From Paludicola sp. MB14-C6 (GTDB lineage Bacteria; Bacillota; Clostridia; Oscillospirales; Ruminococcaceae): a stretch of DNA of 64,000 nt. The stretch is from assembly GCF_030908625.1 (NCBI RefSeq), contig NZ_CP133133.1:868001-932000 (forward strand), given 5' to 3'. This document shows, piece by piece, positions 8,060 to 16,417 of the stretch. The notes below the pieces were generated by a model that was not told the origin of the DNA, searched no databases, and saw only the letters and a program-made list of their open reading frames with translations. A program made the position numbers and the translations under genes. Positions within the stretch are counted from its first letter, which is position 1; every line of letters begins with the position of its first letter.

Positions 8060-8454
8060 GATAAAGTAATTTATTATTTGATATTTGCAATATATTTGTC
8101 GGATTCTTGCTATATCAATATTGGGCTATCCGCCCAAGCCTGACCATGCTTTTTGGCAATCGCCCCAAAAAGCATGGATAAAAAATGCTTTGTTTCTCAA
8201 AATTGTTTTTTTATATGACATCGCGCCTATACTTGTACAAAGTTGAAAAGTTTCAGCTTGTACTATATTATTTTTATTGGCTCCCATAGATCATTTCTAG
8301 TAAAATCGTTATGCGACCAGCAATTGTTCCACGCGATTACCATTTGATAAAAACTCATATGTTGTTATATGTCATTTTAGTAAAAACAATTTTCGCAAGT
8401 TAAATTCTTCTAAAATTCAGCTTTTATTTGCGCTTTTGGTCTTTCTACAAGTTG
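8060..8454 (+). mobile_element. Non-coding repeat element, copy A, inserted at a terminator
   Basis: A stretch of 395 bases without a convincing gene, matching the reverse complement of 32370-32758. It begins GATAAAG and ends AAGTTG. The first 170 bases are about 90 percent identical between copies; the rest is conserved in blocks. It contains two strong hairpins: TTGGGC-TATCC-GCCCAA at 8121-8137, and a 13-bp stem CCATGCTTTTTGG / CCAAAAAGCATGG at 8144-8177. The element is flanked by 31-base direct repeats of the terminator of the preceding gene (8024-8054 and 8456-8486, one mismatch). No transposase is present, so it would be non-autonomous. Confidence 0.75.
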
Positions 8455-8455
8455 G

Positions 8456-8486
8456 AACGTGTTATACTTTCATATGACACGTTTTT
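8456..8486 (+). repeat. Duplicated terminator flanking repeat element A
   Basis: A 31-base copy of the hairpin at 8024-8054 with a single G to A change. It is still a plausible terminator and could also serve the convergent thpR gene. Confidence 0.8.
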
Positions 8487-8508
8487 GCTTACTCTAATCC
8501 TATTTCTC

Positions 8509-9045
8509 TTACATTCCATTTAATTCCTTTGCATAAATCTCGGTGTAAACAAGCTTTCCATAAATTCGCTCTGATTTCATCAAGCTTATTTTATTCACAT
8601 TCATTTGCATTGATGAAATTGTTGTTTCAAATTCTTTCACATTGAAATCATCCAATACCACTACTTCACGACCGATAGTCAGATGTGGCTTGTACTCACG
8701 ATTTTCTAATGCAAAGCCTCTATCGATTAATTCTTGGCATAATTGTTTTTGTAAACCAACTAAATCTTGATTTTTGTTAATTCCTATCCAATAGATATCT
8801 CCACCATCACGTTTGAATTTGCCAATTCCACTCATTTTTAATGTAAAGTCATTTACATTGACAGCGTTCATTGCTTGCTGAATCGCAGAAACTTTAGCTG
8901 TTTCACCTATGAAAGCCAATGTAAGATGTAGATTATCTTTGAATGTGAATTTACCTTGTTTTGTATGTCGCTTTAGCTTGGTTATTGTGTCAATCAAACT
9001 ATCTTTTATTTCTTCTGTAAATTGAATTGCAATAAATAATCTCAT
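8509..9045 (-). CDS. thpR: RNA 2',3'-cyclic phosphodiesterase (LigT/ThpR)
   Basis: A 2H phosphoesterase that opens 2',3'-cyclic phosphates at RNA ends, in the cytoplasm. Both HxT motifs are present, HLTLAF at His40 and HLTIGR at His121, in a protein of normal length (178 residues). The N-terminus MRLFIAIQF is typical. It precedes the TSUP gene's end by 15 bases in the same direction, so it is probably the second gene of a two-gene unit. Confidence 0.9.
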   Translation of the reverse strand: MRLFIAIQFTEEIKDSLIDTITKLKRHTKQGKFTFKDNLHLTLAFIGETAKVSAIQQAMNAVNVNDFTLKMSGIGKFKRDGGDIYWIGINKNQDLVGLQKQLCQELIDRGFALENREYKPHLTIGREVVVLDDFNVKEFETTISSMQMNVNKISLMKSERIYGKLVYTEIYAKELNGM

Positions 9046-9060
9046 ATTATCATCCTATTC

Positions 9061-9831
9061 TTATCTAATAAAAAAGTCGTATGCCGTTTTTATAAATAGC
9101 AATCCTAAGACAACAAACATAATATATCGAACAAATTTTGCTCCATGTTTTACTGCAAACCGTGCTCCAAGATATCCCCCGAACATACTACATGCTGCCG
9201 CAGGTATTGCAAGTAAAAATAAGACCTTTCCCCCAATTAAAAAAATAATCATAGAAGTAATATTGGAAGCTAAATTCGAAACTTTTGCACAACCAGAGGA
9301 TAATACTAAGTCAAATCCTAGTATTCCCGAAAAAGCGAGAATTAAAAAAGTTCCTGTTCCAGGTCCAAGTAAGCCATCATAACACCCAATAAAAAGGCCA
9401 ATTACAATTGATATGATTGCTTGCTTCATTGCTGAAAACTGTTTTTCAATTGGTTCAATACCAAGCTTCTTTTGAAACAGCAAAAAGACTGCAACAAGAG
9501 GAAGAGCAACCAACATCATAATTCGAAGAATAGGTTCTTTGATAAATAATACAAGACTTGTACCAATATAAGAACCAACCATTGCGCCAATTGCAGAATA
9601 AATTGCTATGCGAAATCGAACTTTTCCGCTTTTAATATATTTCAAAGTTGCAACCAAAGTGCCAAAGCTTGAAGAAAATTTATTACATCCTGCTGCAAAG
9701 TGAGCGGGTAATCCTGCAAATAAGTAAGCCGGAAGTGCGATAATGCCACCGCCCCCTGCTACTGCATCCACAAATCCTGCAGTAAACACAAAAGGACATA
9801 TAATTAATAACATTTGAAGTGTTTCGTTCAT
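9061..9831 (-). CDS. TSUP family membrane permease (TauE/SafE type)
   Basis: An integral membrane transporter of the sulfite/organosulfonate permease superfamily, about eight membrane segments in 256 residues. The two internal repeats each open with a glycine-rich block: GFVDAVAGGGGIIALPAYL near residue 20 and GCYDGLLGPGTGTFLILAF near residue 145. The ATG at 9831 follows GGAG by 6 bases; the longer frame from 9897 lacks a binding site. The substrate is not predictable. Confidence 0.88.
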   Translation of the reverse strand: MNETLQMLLIICPFVFTAGFVDAVAGGGGIIALPAYLFAGLPAHFAAGCNKFSSSFGTLVATLKYIKSGKVRFRIAIYSAIGAMVGSYIGTSLVLFIKEPILRIMMLVALPLVAVFLLFQKKLGIEPIEKQFSAMKQAIISIVIGLFIGCYDGLLGPGTGTFLILAFSGILGFDLVLSSGCAKVSNLASNITSMIIFLIGGKVLFLLAIPAAACSMFGGYLGARFAVKHGAKFVRYIMFVVLGLLFIKTAYDFFIR

Positions 9832-10035
9832 TTTTATCTCCATCGTTTTAATTAAAACGGCAATATATGCTTCTTTGAAAGCAAACGTTACGGCCAATTC
9901 TTATTTTATTATATCGCAAGATATTCACAATAGCAACGATGAAAATTATTCCTAAAACAAGCGCCAATATATCATTCCTATTTGATAATTCCAAGTAAGC
10001 TTTATCTAAATTACCCTTATCAAATTAAAGTGATA

Positions 10036-10062
10036 CAAAAAACGGACACTTTCGTGTCCGTT
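10036..10062 (-). terminator. Terminator of the TIM-barrel gene
   Basis: AACGGACAC and GTGTCCGTT arms, followed on the minus strand by a T run. Confidence 0.85.
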
Positions 10063-10071
10063 CAACTCTCT

Positions 10072-10749
10072 TTATGGATGTGGCAAGCCTTCTCGGTAGG
10101 CTTGCATAATCTTTTTAAAAATCTCTCCGTTTGTTGGAGGTGTCCAAGAAATTGCATTTGCGCCTGCTTCAATTGTTCTTAATATCGAATCATCACTTTG
10201 TCCACCCGTTGCAATAATTGCAACATCAGGATATTGTGATCGAATTTGTGCAACAATCTCAGGTGTTTTGCCTGCTGCTGAAACATTAAATACTGTTGCA
10301 CCGTTTTTAATGCGAGCAGCAATATCTTCATTTTCACTTACTACAGTAATAATAACGGGAATATCAACAGTATCAGCAACGCGCTTTAAAACTTCATTTG
10401 AAGTTGGTGCATTTAATACAACGCCTGATGCGCCCTGATACTCAGCATGAAGCGCTAAGTTTTGCACACGTTTTCCTTGTGTCAAGCCACCACCAACGCC
10501 GCAAAAAACCGGCTTATCCGTTGCCATCATTACAGCTTGAGTAATAATAGGCTGAGGGGTAAATGGATATACAGCAATAATCGCATCGCCGTTTACATTA
10601 CGCAAAATAGATATATCAGTACTGAATACGATCGATTTAATTGTTTTTCCAAAAAATTTAATCCCGCTACACTGTTCGATTACAGTTGGTACTTTAACCA
10701 TGAATTTACGGAGTGTGCCACTAATTTCAGGTGGTGTTACTTGATTCAT
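10072..10749 (-). CDS. Conserved TIM-barrel protein, often annotated as hydrolase
   Basis: A 225-residue (beta/alpha)8 protein related in pattern to IMP dehydrogenase/thiazole synthase-type barrels: ISGTLRKFMVKVP, CGVGGGLTQGKRV, VFNVSAAGKTPEIV and IIATGGQSDDSILRTIEAGANAISWTPP. The ATGG and TPPTNGE segments near the C-terminus form a phosphate-binding-like site. Clostridial homologues are, as I recall, named only hydrolase; the reaction is unknown. AAGGAGG lies before the start and directly abuts a perfect palindrome. It follows the ROK kinase by 54 bases and is probably co-transcribed. Confidence 0.7.
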   Translation of the reverse strand: MNQVTPPEISGTLRKFMVKVPTVIEQCSGIKFFGKTIKSIVFSTDISILRNVNGDAIIAVYPFTPQPIITQAVMMATDKPVFCGVGGGLTQGKRVQNLALHAEYQGASGVVLNAPTSNEVLKRVADTVDIPVIITVVSENEDIAARIKNGATVFNVSAAGKTPEIVAQIRSQYPDVAIIATGGQSDDSILRTIEAGANAISWTPPTNGEIFKKIMQAYREGLPHP

Positions 10750-10762
10750 ATGTTATCCTCCT

Positions 10763-10787
10763 TGTGATTATTAAATATAATCACAAA
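10763..10787 (-). promoter_or_regulatory. Palindrome between the ROK gene and the TIM-barrel gene
   Basis: TTGTGATTAT and ATAATCACAA arms around a 5-base centre, directly touching the ribosome binding site of the TIM-barrel gene on the minus strand. It may be an operator or an mRNA hairpin that tunes translation. No T run, so not a terminator. Confidence 0.4.
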
Positions 10788-10803
10788 AAGAATTGTGACT
10801 ATA

Positions 10804-11694
10804 TTATTGGTTTAAATTTTTGTATGCAATATGTGCAGCACCTAAAAGGCCTGCAGTATTTTTCATTTCTGCTCTTGCAATTTCAAAATTGCTATAGCTA
10901 TCCATAACCTTGCTGTAAATTCTTGTATTCACTCCATCAGCAACATATGGCTCGGATAAAATTCCGCCACCAAGAATCAATGCACTTGGATTAAAAATAT
11001 GTATCAGCGTTACTAATCCAAATACAATTTCATCAATCCAATTATCAACAATCTCTTTAATCTTTTCGTCGCCTTTTTGCCACTCAGCAAAAATAATTCT
11101 TCCGGAAGTTAAATCTTCACGATACTCTTTTGCTGCACGAACTAAAGCAGTAGTAGAGGCATATTGCTCATAACAGCCATGTTGTCCACAAGCGCAAAGC
11201 TTTCCATCAGGATGAGTAATGATATGGCCAAATTCTCCGGCTAGCCCTTTACTTCCACCATAAATTTGGCGATTCACAATAATCGCACCGCCAATTCCTG
11301 TTCCGTAAGTAATACATAATAAATCATTATGATTACGACCAGCTCCATAATGAGTTTCACCAATCGCAGCACAGTTAACGTCATTTTCAACGCTGACAGG
11401 AACATGAAATTCATTTTCAAAAATTGCTTTAACGTCCATACCCGTATAGTTTGGAACGTTTTCATTTGCATATACTATAACGCCTTTTTTTGAATCAACT
11501 TGTCCGGTTGTACTGATACCGATTGCTTCAAAATCTTCGTAGGATTTTGCAATTTCAATTGCTTTTTGCATTACATAAGGACCACCATTTTTTGCGTTGG
11601 TTTCATACTCTTTTAAATCAAAGATTTTTCCTGTTCCGTCGGTAATGCCGGCTTTAATTGCAGTTCCGCCAATGTCAAGTGCAAGAATTTTCAT
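10804..11694 (-). CDS. ROK family sugar kinase
   Basis: An ATP-dependent hexose or amino-sugar kinase in the cytoplasm. DIGGTAIKAG (residues 7-16) binds phosphate. VENDVNCAAIGE carries the catalytic Asp, GTGIGGAII is the second phosphate loop, and CACGQHGCYEQYAS is the ROK zinc-binding CxCGxxGCxE motif. At 296 residues it lacks the DNA-binding N-terminus of ROK repressors. The sugar could be glucose, allose or N-acetylmannosamine. It is first in a unit with the TIM-barrel gene, behind a promoter with an unusually long leader of about 165 bases. Confidence 0.88.
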   Translation of the reverse strand: MKILALDIGGTAIKAGITDGTGKIFDLKEYETNAKNGGPYVMQKAIEIAKSYEDFEAIGISTTGQVDSKKGVIVYANENVPNYTGMDVKAIFENEFHVPVSVENDVNCAAIGETHYGAGRNHNDLLCITYGTGIGGAIIVNRQIYGGSKGLAGEFGHIITHPDGKLCACGQHGCYEQYASTTALVRAAKEYREDLTSGRIIFAEWQKGDEKIKEIVDNWIDEIVFGLVTLIHIFNPSALILGGGILSEPYVADGVNTRIYSKVMDSYSNFEIARAEMKNTAGLLGAAHIAYKNLNQ

Positions 11695-12143
11695 AAATAA
11701 TCTTCCTTTTCATATAGGTAAGGAGTCTTAAGAAAATTAGCGAATCTGAAATTAAACCGTCGAAATAAGTCGAAATAATTGGCATTCTTATTTAAAAGCA
11801 TTTTCAAATTTTGAAAATCAACGGTTTTCTCAAACTTTCCCCTCACCATTCTTTGTCCTATAAATGTAGTATAACTTGTTTTTATTGAAATTTCAAGTAC
11901 TTTATTCAGCAATTTGTAAAGTTTTTTTACTTATTAAATACAAGAGGACAGGAACACAAAAAGTAGTTCCTGTCATTGCTATTTTTCTATATTTTGAGGA
12001 GGGTGGAGTGTACTTTCGTTTGCAAAGTAATCATTCGTTCGATTACCAAAAGTACAATTTTATTATAACACCCTGTCAATTTTATTTGTAAAGAAAGTAT
12101 GTCATACTCGTGAAAAAAAGCTCACTATTTTGTAAATTGCATA
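11695..12143. other. Intergenic stretch of 449 bases
   Basis: Holds the ROK promoter (11868-11896) and its leader. Within the leader, AAACCGT at 11754-11760 and ACGGTTT at 11821-11827 could pair, and GTCGAAATAA occurs twice in tandem at 11759-11778. On the other side are a GACAGGAAC/GTTCCTGTC hairpin near 11946-11974 and a longer hairpin near 12013-12058. I see no supported gene. Confidence 0.5.
11868..11896 (-). promoter_or_regulatory. Promoter of the ROK kinase unit
   Basis: On the minus strand TTGAAA (11891-11896), a 17-base spacer and TATACT (11868-11873). Confidence 0.6.
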
Positions 12144-13400
12144 TTACTTTAAGTTCATCATTTGTTGGGCCGCTAATAATATTCCAAGCTTTCCTGTATT
12201 GTAAGTAAGACCACCTTGCAGCCACACGGCATATGGTTCTCTTAATGGAGCATCAGCTGATAATTCAATAGAAGCACCCATGGTAAATGCACCAGCTGCC
12301 ATGATAACTTTACTTTCATACCCAGGCATCTCCCAAGGCTCAGGTGTAACAAAAGAGTCAACAGGTGAACCTTTTTGAATTCCTTGGCAAAATGCAATCA
12401 GGTTTTCAGGTGTTTTTAATTCAATTGCAGCGATAATATCTGTACGATAAGCATCAAATGCTGGGTATACTTTATAACCCATGCTATCAAATAGGCTTAA
12501 CGCAAACACAGAAGTTTTGATTGCATTTGCTACAACGGAAGGAGCAAAGAAAATACCCATAAACATTCCGCGACTTTGATCTAAGGTACATCCAACTTCT
12601 TTTCCCATTCCAACGCAAGTTAAGCGATAAGAACATAGCTCAACTAAATCTTTTCTTCCTGCTATATAACCTCCGGTTTGTGCAATTCCACCACCAGGAT
12701 TTTTAATCAATGAACCAACGATTAAATCAGCCCCTACTTCAACCGGTTCTTGTTTTTCAACAAATTCACCATAACAATTATCTACAACGATAATGACTTC
12801 GGGATTCACTTCTTTGCAAGCCGATACAAGCTGTGCTATCTTTGCGATTGTCAATGATTCTCTTAATGAATAGCCACGAGAGCGTTGTATGTATGCCACC
12901 TTTGCTCCAACCACAGCTTTTTTAATTTCGTCAATATTAGGCTCACCTGAATTTGTTAAATCCACTTGTTTATAATGAACACCAAAATCTTTTAATGAAC
13001 CATTTCCTTCGCCACGAATACCGATTACTTCTTCCATTGTATCATATGGCTTTCCTGTAATGGATACCATGGTATCACCTGCTCGCAACAAACCAAATAA
13101 ACCTACAGTTAAAGCATGTGTACCGGATACAAAATTATGACGCACTAACGCATCTTCTGCTCCTAGTGCCATTGCGAATACTTCATCTAACACTTCTCGG
13201 CCTCTATCGCCGTAACCATAGCCTGTACTTCCTGCTAAATGTGTTTCACTTACTTTACACGCTGAAAAAGCCTTCAATACTTTTGCTTCGTTATAAAGCT
13301 GAATCTCATCTATACGAGCGAATGCCTCTTTACAACGTTCTTCTGCTTTTTTACTTAATTGTAATAGCTCATCACTAATAGAAAACTGTTCTTTTAACAT
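12144..13400 (-). CDS. PLP-dependent methionine gamma-lyase family protein (YnbB-like)
   Basis: A 418-residue fold-type I PLP enzyme of the Met_gamma_lyase family, also called aluminium resistance protein. GSTGYGYGDRGRE near residue 58, SGTHALTVGLFGLLRAGD for cofactor phosphate, VVDNCYGEF with the Asp that pairs with the pyridine nitrogen, and GSLIKNPGGG with the Schiff-base Lys are all visible. The true substrate of this branch is uncertain. A repeat element separates it from the GNAT gene upstream. Confidence 0.88.
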   Translation of the reverse strand: MLKEQFSISDELLQLSKKAEERCKEAFARIDEIQLYNEAKVLKAFSACKVSETHLAGSTGYGYGDRGREVLDEVFAMALGAEDALVRHNFVSGTHALTVGLFGLLRAGDTMVSITGKPYDTMEEVIGIRGEGNGSLKDFGVHYKQVDLTNSGEPNIDEIKKAVVGAKVAYIQRSRGYSLRESLTIAKIAQLVSACKEVNPEVIIVVDNCYGEFVEKQEPVEVGADLIVGSLIKNPGGGIAQTGGYIAGRKDLVELCSYRLTCVGMGKEVGCTLDQSRGMFMGIFFAPSVVANAIKTSVFALSLFDSMGYKVYPAFDAYRTDIIAAIELKTPENLIAFCQGIQKGSPVDSFVTPEPWEMPGYESKVIMAAGAFTMGASIELSADAPLREPYAVWLQGGLTYNTGKLGILLAAQQMMNLK

Positions 13401-13426
13401 ACTTTACTCCTAATAATACTTTTCAC

Positions 13427-13566
13427 TCTATCCGTCACTCCTTCGTCGTGCCACCTTCCTCTAAGAGAAAGGCTTTTTCTTGGCTCCCTCTTTTACAGAT
13501 AAATGCTTAGCATTTTTCTGTTGGGAGCATGGCGAGCAGTGCGAGACTGAGGGAGTTTGTAAGGAT
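13427..13566 (-). repeat. Dispersed Firmicutes-type intergenic repeat
   Basis: About 140 bases read on the minus strand as ACTCCCTCAGTC, an internal hairpin, GAGGGAGCCAAGAAAAAGCC, TTAGAGGAAGGTGGC, then GACGGATAGAG. I recognise this pattern of CTCCCTC/GAGGGAG and AAGGTGGC blocks from many gut Clostridia, where it recurs between genes. Here it overlaps the 3' end of the GNAT gene and supplies its stop codon. Confidence 0.65.
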
Positions 13567-14317
13567 AGACACAATTACTTAAATACTGCTTATTTTCTTC
13601 TCGATTATAAAAATACCAATGTTTTAAAAAAGTAAAACCTATGTTTTGATAAAATTGATCACTCACTTTATTTTGACTCAACAACACAATTCGGTTTACA
13701 TTTTTCTCATGGGTAGCAATATGATAAAGCAATTTTTTTGCCAACCCTTGTCCTCTTGCATGCTCTACTGTCGCTAATTGTGTAATGAACAACTGGCCAT
13801 CAATATTACAATAAGCTGTTGCAGAGCATAGGTTTTGATAAGTATACACTTTTGATACTCCATGACGAACACGATGCGATATTTCCGTATACCATCTTGG
13901 ATAATTTTTGTCGTTTATATCATTTGAAAAAACTTGGCTTAATACTTGATAAGCATCTTGTATTTCATGAGAAAGAGGATCAAGTGTAACATCTTCAAAT
14001 CTATGACAAACATAGATGTTTCCGATTTCTTCTTGGTACCCTGCTAACCGTAGTGGTTGTTCACTCAAGACCTCGTTGGATAGCATGGATATAAACTCAC
14101 AAGCTTCTTCTAAATCAGAATCATCTTTACAATATAAAGTTGCACAATTATCCTGTATTGAAACAATTGCATTTTTTGAATCATTTGCATAAAAACGAAC
14201 AAAATCATATTGTGTTCCGTATGCTTGAAATAAAGCTTTTATTTTCAGCATATTAGGCGAAAATGAATCTGCTTGTTCTATCGTATCCCTTTGTTGATCG
14301 GTTAGCCTTTTGAACAT
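13493..14317 (-). CDS. GNAT family N-acetyltransferase with repeat-encoded C-terminus
   Basis: A 274-residue acetyltransferase. The acetyl-CoA-binding motif A is at about residues 185-215 (ITQLATVEHARGQGLAKKLLYHIA), followed by VNRIVLLSQNKVSDQFYQNIGF. The first 110 residues form a separate domain of unknown role. The acceptor is unknown. The last 20 or so residues (KLPQSRTARHAPNRKM and on) are translated from the dispersed repeat at 13427-13566, so the natural C-terminus was probably lost or replaced after the conserved domain, which appears intact. Confidence 0.82.
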   Translation of the reverse strand: MFKRLTDQQRDTIEQADSFSPNMLKIKALFQAYGTQYDFVRFYANDSKNAIVSIQDNCATLYCKDDSDLEEACEFISMLSNEVLSEQPLRLAGYQEEIGNIYVCHRFEDVTLDPLSHEIQDAYQVLSQVFSNDINDKNYPRWYTEISHRVRHGVSKVYTYQNLCSATAYCNIDGQLFITQLATVEHARGQGLAKKLLYHIATHEKNVNRIVLLSQNKVSDQFYQNIGFTFLKHWYFYNREENKQYLSNCVYPYKLPQSRTARHAPNRKMLSIYL

Positions 14318-14333
14318 AAGTCTCCTTAGTAAA

Positions 14334-15356
14334 CTAAATTTCGCCTACTGTATTTGTTAGTGCTAAAGCCAACTGATAAGTTGCAGTAACATCTTCCTTT
14401 TTCACAACATTGGATGGAGAATGGATGTATCTACTTGGGATAGATACCGCTACTGTACGAACACCTTTTCTTGAAACATGAATTGCACCAGCATCATTGC
14501 CGCCTGCAATTTTTGTTTTTGTTTGGCAAGCAATATTTTGCTCTTTCGCAAGTTTGAATGCTAAATCATATAAACCTTTATCATAAATAGTAGAATGATC
14601 CATATAGCTTACTACTGCACCTTCGCCCATAACCGTAACACGATCAGCTCCGCTTACATCTGCTACATCACCGCTTGCTGTGGATTCAACGACAATCGCA
14701 ACATCAGGCTCTATTGTATGTGCTGCAACTCTCGCACCACGAAGGCCTACTTCTTCTTGTACTACAAATGCGAAGTAAGCATCGTATTCTAAATCTTGTT
14801 TCATAATTTCAATTAAAATTGCGCAACCTGCTCTATCATCAATTGCTTTTGCTTTGATAAAGCCATCGCCAAATTCAACATAGTTACCTACAAAGGTTAC
14901 GCTGTCGCCTAATGCAACGTGCTGCATTGCATCTTCTTTATCTTTTGCACCAATATCAATATATAGCTTGTCTTCAGGTACTGCAGTTTTCTTTTCGTCA
15001 GCAGTTTGCATATGAACTGCTTTTGTTCCGATAACGCCAACGATTTCTTTTTCTGAAACACGAACGCTGCGACCGATAATAACTTTAGAATTTACGCCGC
15101 CAACAGTAGCAAAACGAAGCATGCCATCATCTGTAATGCCGGTTACTATCATACCGACTTCATCTGTATGTGCGTTTAACATAATCTTGTTTTTAGGCGT
15201 TTTCTTACCCTTTTTAAATGCAATTACGTTACCTAAATTATCAACTTGAATCTCTGTTGCAATTCCTTTAATTTGATTGATAATTTCATTTGCAACAACT
15301 GTTTCTCTTCCTGAAATACCGTTTAATTCGCATAGCTTTTTTATATTATTAAACAT
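14334..15356 (-). CDS. M42 family aminopeptidase (second of a tandem pair)
   Basis: A co-catalytic dinuclear metal peptidase, a cytoplasmic glutamyl aminopeptidase/endoglucanase M type that forms large dodecamers. LNAHTDEVGMIV, KAIDDRAGCAIL, VQEEVGLRGARVA, VVEST and the late RYIHSPSNVV carry the expected His, Asp, Glu, Glu, Asp/Glu and His residues. The length, 340, is normal. It overlaps its paralogue upstream by 8 bases, indicating coupled translation and perhaps mixed oligomers (inference). Confidence 0.92.
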   Translation of the reverse strand: MFNNIKKLCELNGISGRETVVANEIINQIKGIATEIQVDNLGNVIAFKKGKKTPKNKIMLNAHTDEVGMIVTGITDDGMLRFATVGGVNSKVIIGRSVRVSEKEIVGVIGTKAVHMQTADEKKTAVPEDKLYIDIGAKDKEDAMQHVALGDSVTFVGNYVEFGDGFIKAKAIDDRAGCAILIEIMKQDLEYDAYFAFVVQEEVGLRGARVAAHTIEPDVAIVVESTASGDVADVSGADRVTVMGEGAVVSYMDHSTIYDKGLYDLAFKLAKEQNIACQTKTKIAGGNDAGAIHVSRKGVRTVAVSIPSRYIHSPSNVVKKEDVTATYQLALALTNTVGEI

Positions 15357-16392
15357 CTAATTCACCAACCTTTTGTGCATATTCTGCAATTAACTGTGCT
15401 ACTGCTTCAATATCTCCTACTTCAACCATTTCAATTGGAGTATGCATATATTTTTCTGGAATGGATAATACAGCAGTTTTTACACCGCCTTTGGTAATTA
15501 GAATGGAATCCGCATTTGTTCCTGTAGAACGACCGGTAATTACTTCAATTTGATGGTTGATTTCTTTTTCTTTTGCAATTGCAACTAGGTCATCTGACAT
15601 TTTCTTATCCAATAACGCAGAAACGCCAATCATAACGCCTTTGCCCATTTTACCACATTTATGCTCATCCGCATCTGATGTGTAGGCAAAGCTTACGTCT
15701 ATAGCGATTGCATAGTCAGGACTGATACCATAACTGCCAACACGAGCACCTGTACCTCCAACTTCTTCTTGAGAAGAGAATAGAATTGCAAGATTGACAT
15801 CTAGTTCTTTTCCTTTTAGTAAGCGAAGTGCTTCTAAAATAGAAACAACACCGGAACGGTCATCCATTGCTTTTACGCTTACTCGATTATTCAACATTTC
15901 TTGGAAAGTGGAGTTGATTGTTACACGATCCCCCAATGCGATATATTGTTCAGCTTGTTCTTTGGTATAACCAATATCGATGAAGATGCTATCCACTTCA
16001 GGAACCTGAGTTGCTTCTTCACCTTTTTCAAGATGTGGCGGCTTAGAACCAACAATACCGATAATATCCTTATTGGTACCGTGAATGGTTACTTCTTGGG
16101 CAGCTAATAATCTTCTATCCATGCCGCCGCAGCTTGCAACTTTCACAAAGCCTTTATCATCTATTGAAGTTACTATCATACCGATTTCATCAATATGAGC
16201 ATCTAATAATAGCGTTTTTGCATTCTCTTTTTTGGATTTAATCATACCGATTACATTACCAAAATAATCAATGGTTACATCATCGGTATATTGCTTTAAG
16301 ATTTCTGCTGCTTTTTGGCTTGCAATATTTTCTAACCCTACAACGCCAACAGACAAGCATAATTCTTTTAAATTGTTTTTGATTTCTTGCAT
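15349..16392 (-). CDS. M42 family aminopeptidase (first of a tandem pair)
   Basis: Same fold and metal site as its downstream paralogue: LDAHIDEIGMIV (first ligand position His-x-Asp), KAMDDRSGVV, SSQEEVGGTGARV, the AIDVSF strand and KYMHTPIEMV. The pair probably arose by local duplication, but they differ enough to suggest different peptide preferences. It lies 25 bases downstream of murD in the same direction. Confidence 0.92.
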   Translation of the reverse strand: MQEIKNNLKELCLSVGVVGLENIASQKAAEILKQYTDDVTIDYFGNVIGMIKSKKENAKTLLLDAHIDEIGMIVTSIDDKGFVKVASCGGMDRRLLAAQEVTIHGTNKDIIGIVGSKPPHLEKGEEATQVPEVDSIFIDIGYTKEQAEQYIALGDRVTINSTFQEMLNNRVSVKAMDDRSGVVSILEALRLLKGKELDVNLAILFSSQEEVGGTGARVGSYGISPDYAIAIDVSFAYTSDADEHKCGKMGKGVMIGVSALLDKKMSDDLVAIAKEKEINHQIEVITGRSTGTNADSILITKGGVKTAVLSIPEKYMHTPIEMVEVGDIEAVAQLIAEYAQKVGELDV

Positions 16393-16417
16393 TGTTTACA
16401 ATCCTCCATTTTTATCT

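Noticed and set aside
8060..8454. Group II (class C) intron or retron origin for the repeat element
   Set aside because: Class C introns do sit after terminators, but I see no GUGCG-type 5' end, no domain V-like hairpin and no reverse transcriptase, and introns do not duplicate the hairpin.
8060..8454. Repeat element mobilised by the IS200-type transposase at 37.3 kb
   Set aside because: End hairpins do not resemble those of the IS, and IS200-type transposition makes no target duplication.
11876..12091. Small plus-strand reading frames in the 11.7-12.1 kb gap, including a GTG-started 27-codon frame behind GGAGGG near 12010
   Set aside because: No recognisable protein; the sequence folds into hairpins that explain its structure, and there is no clear promoter.
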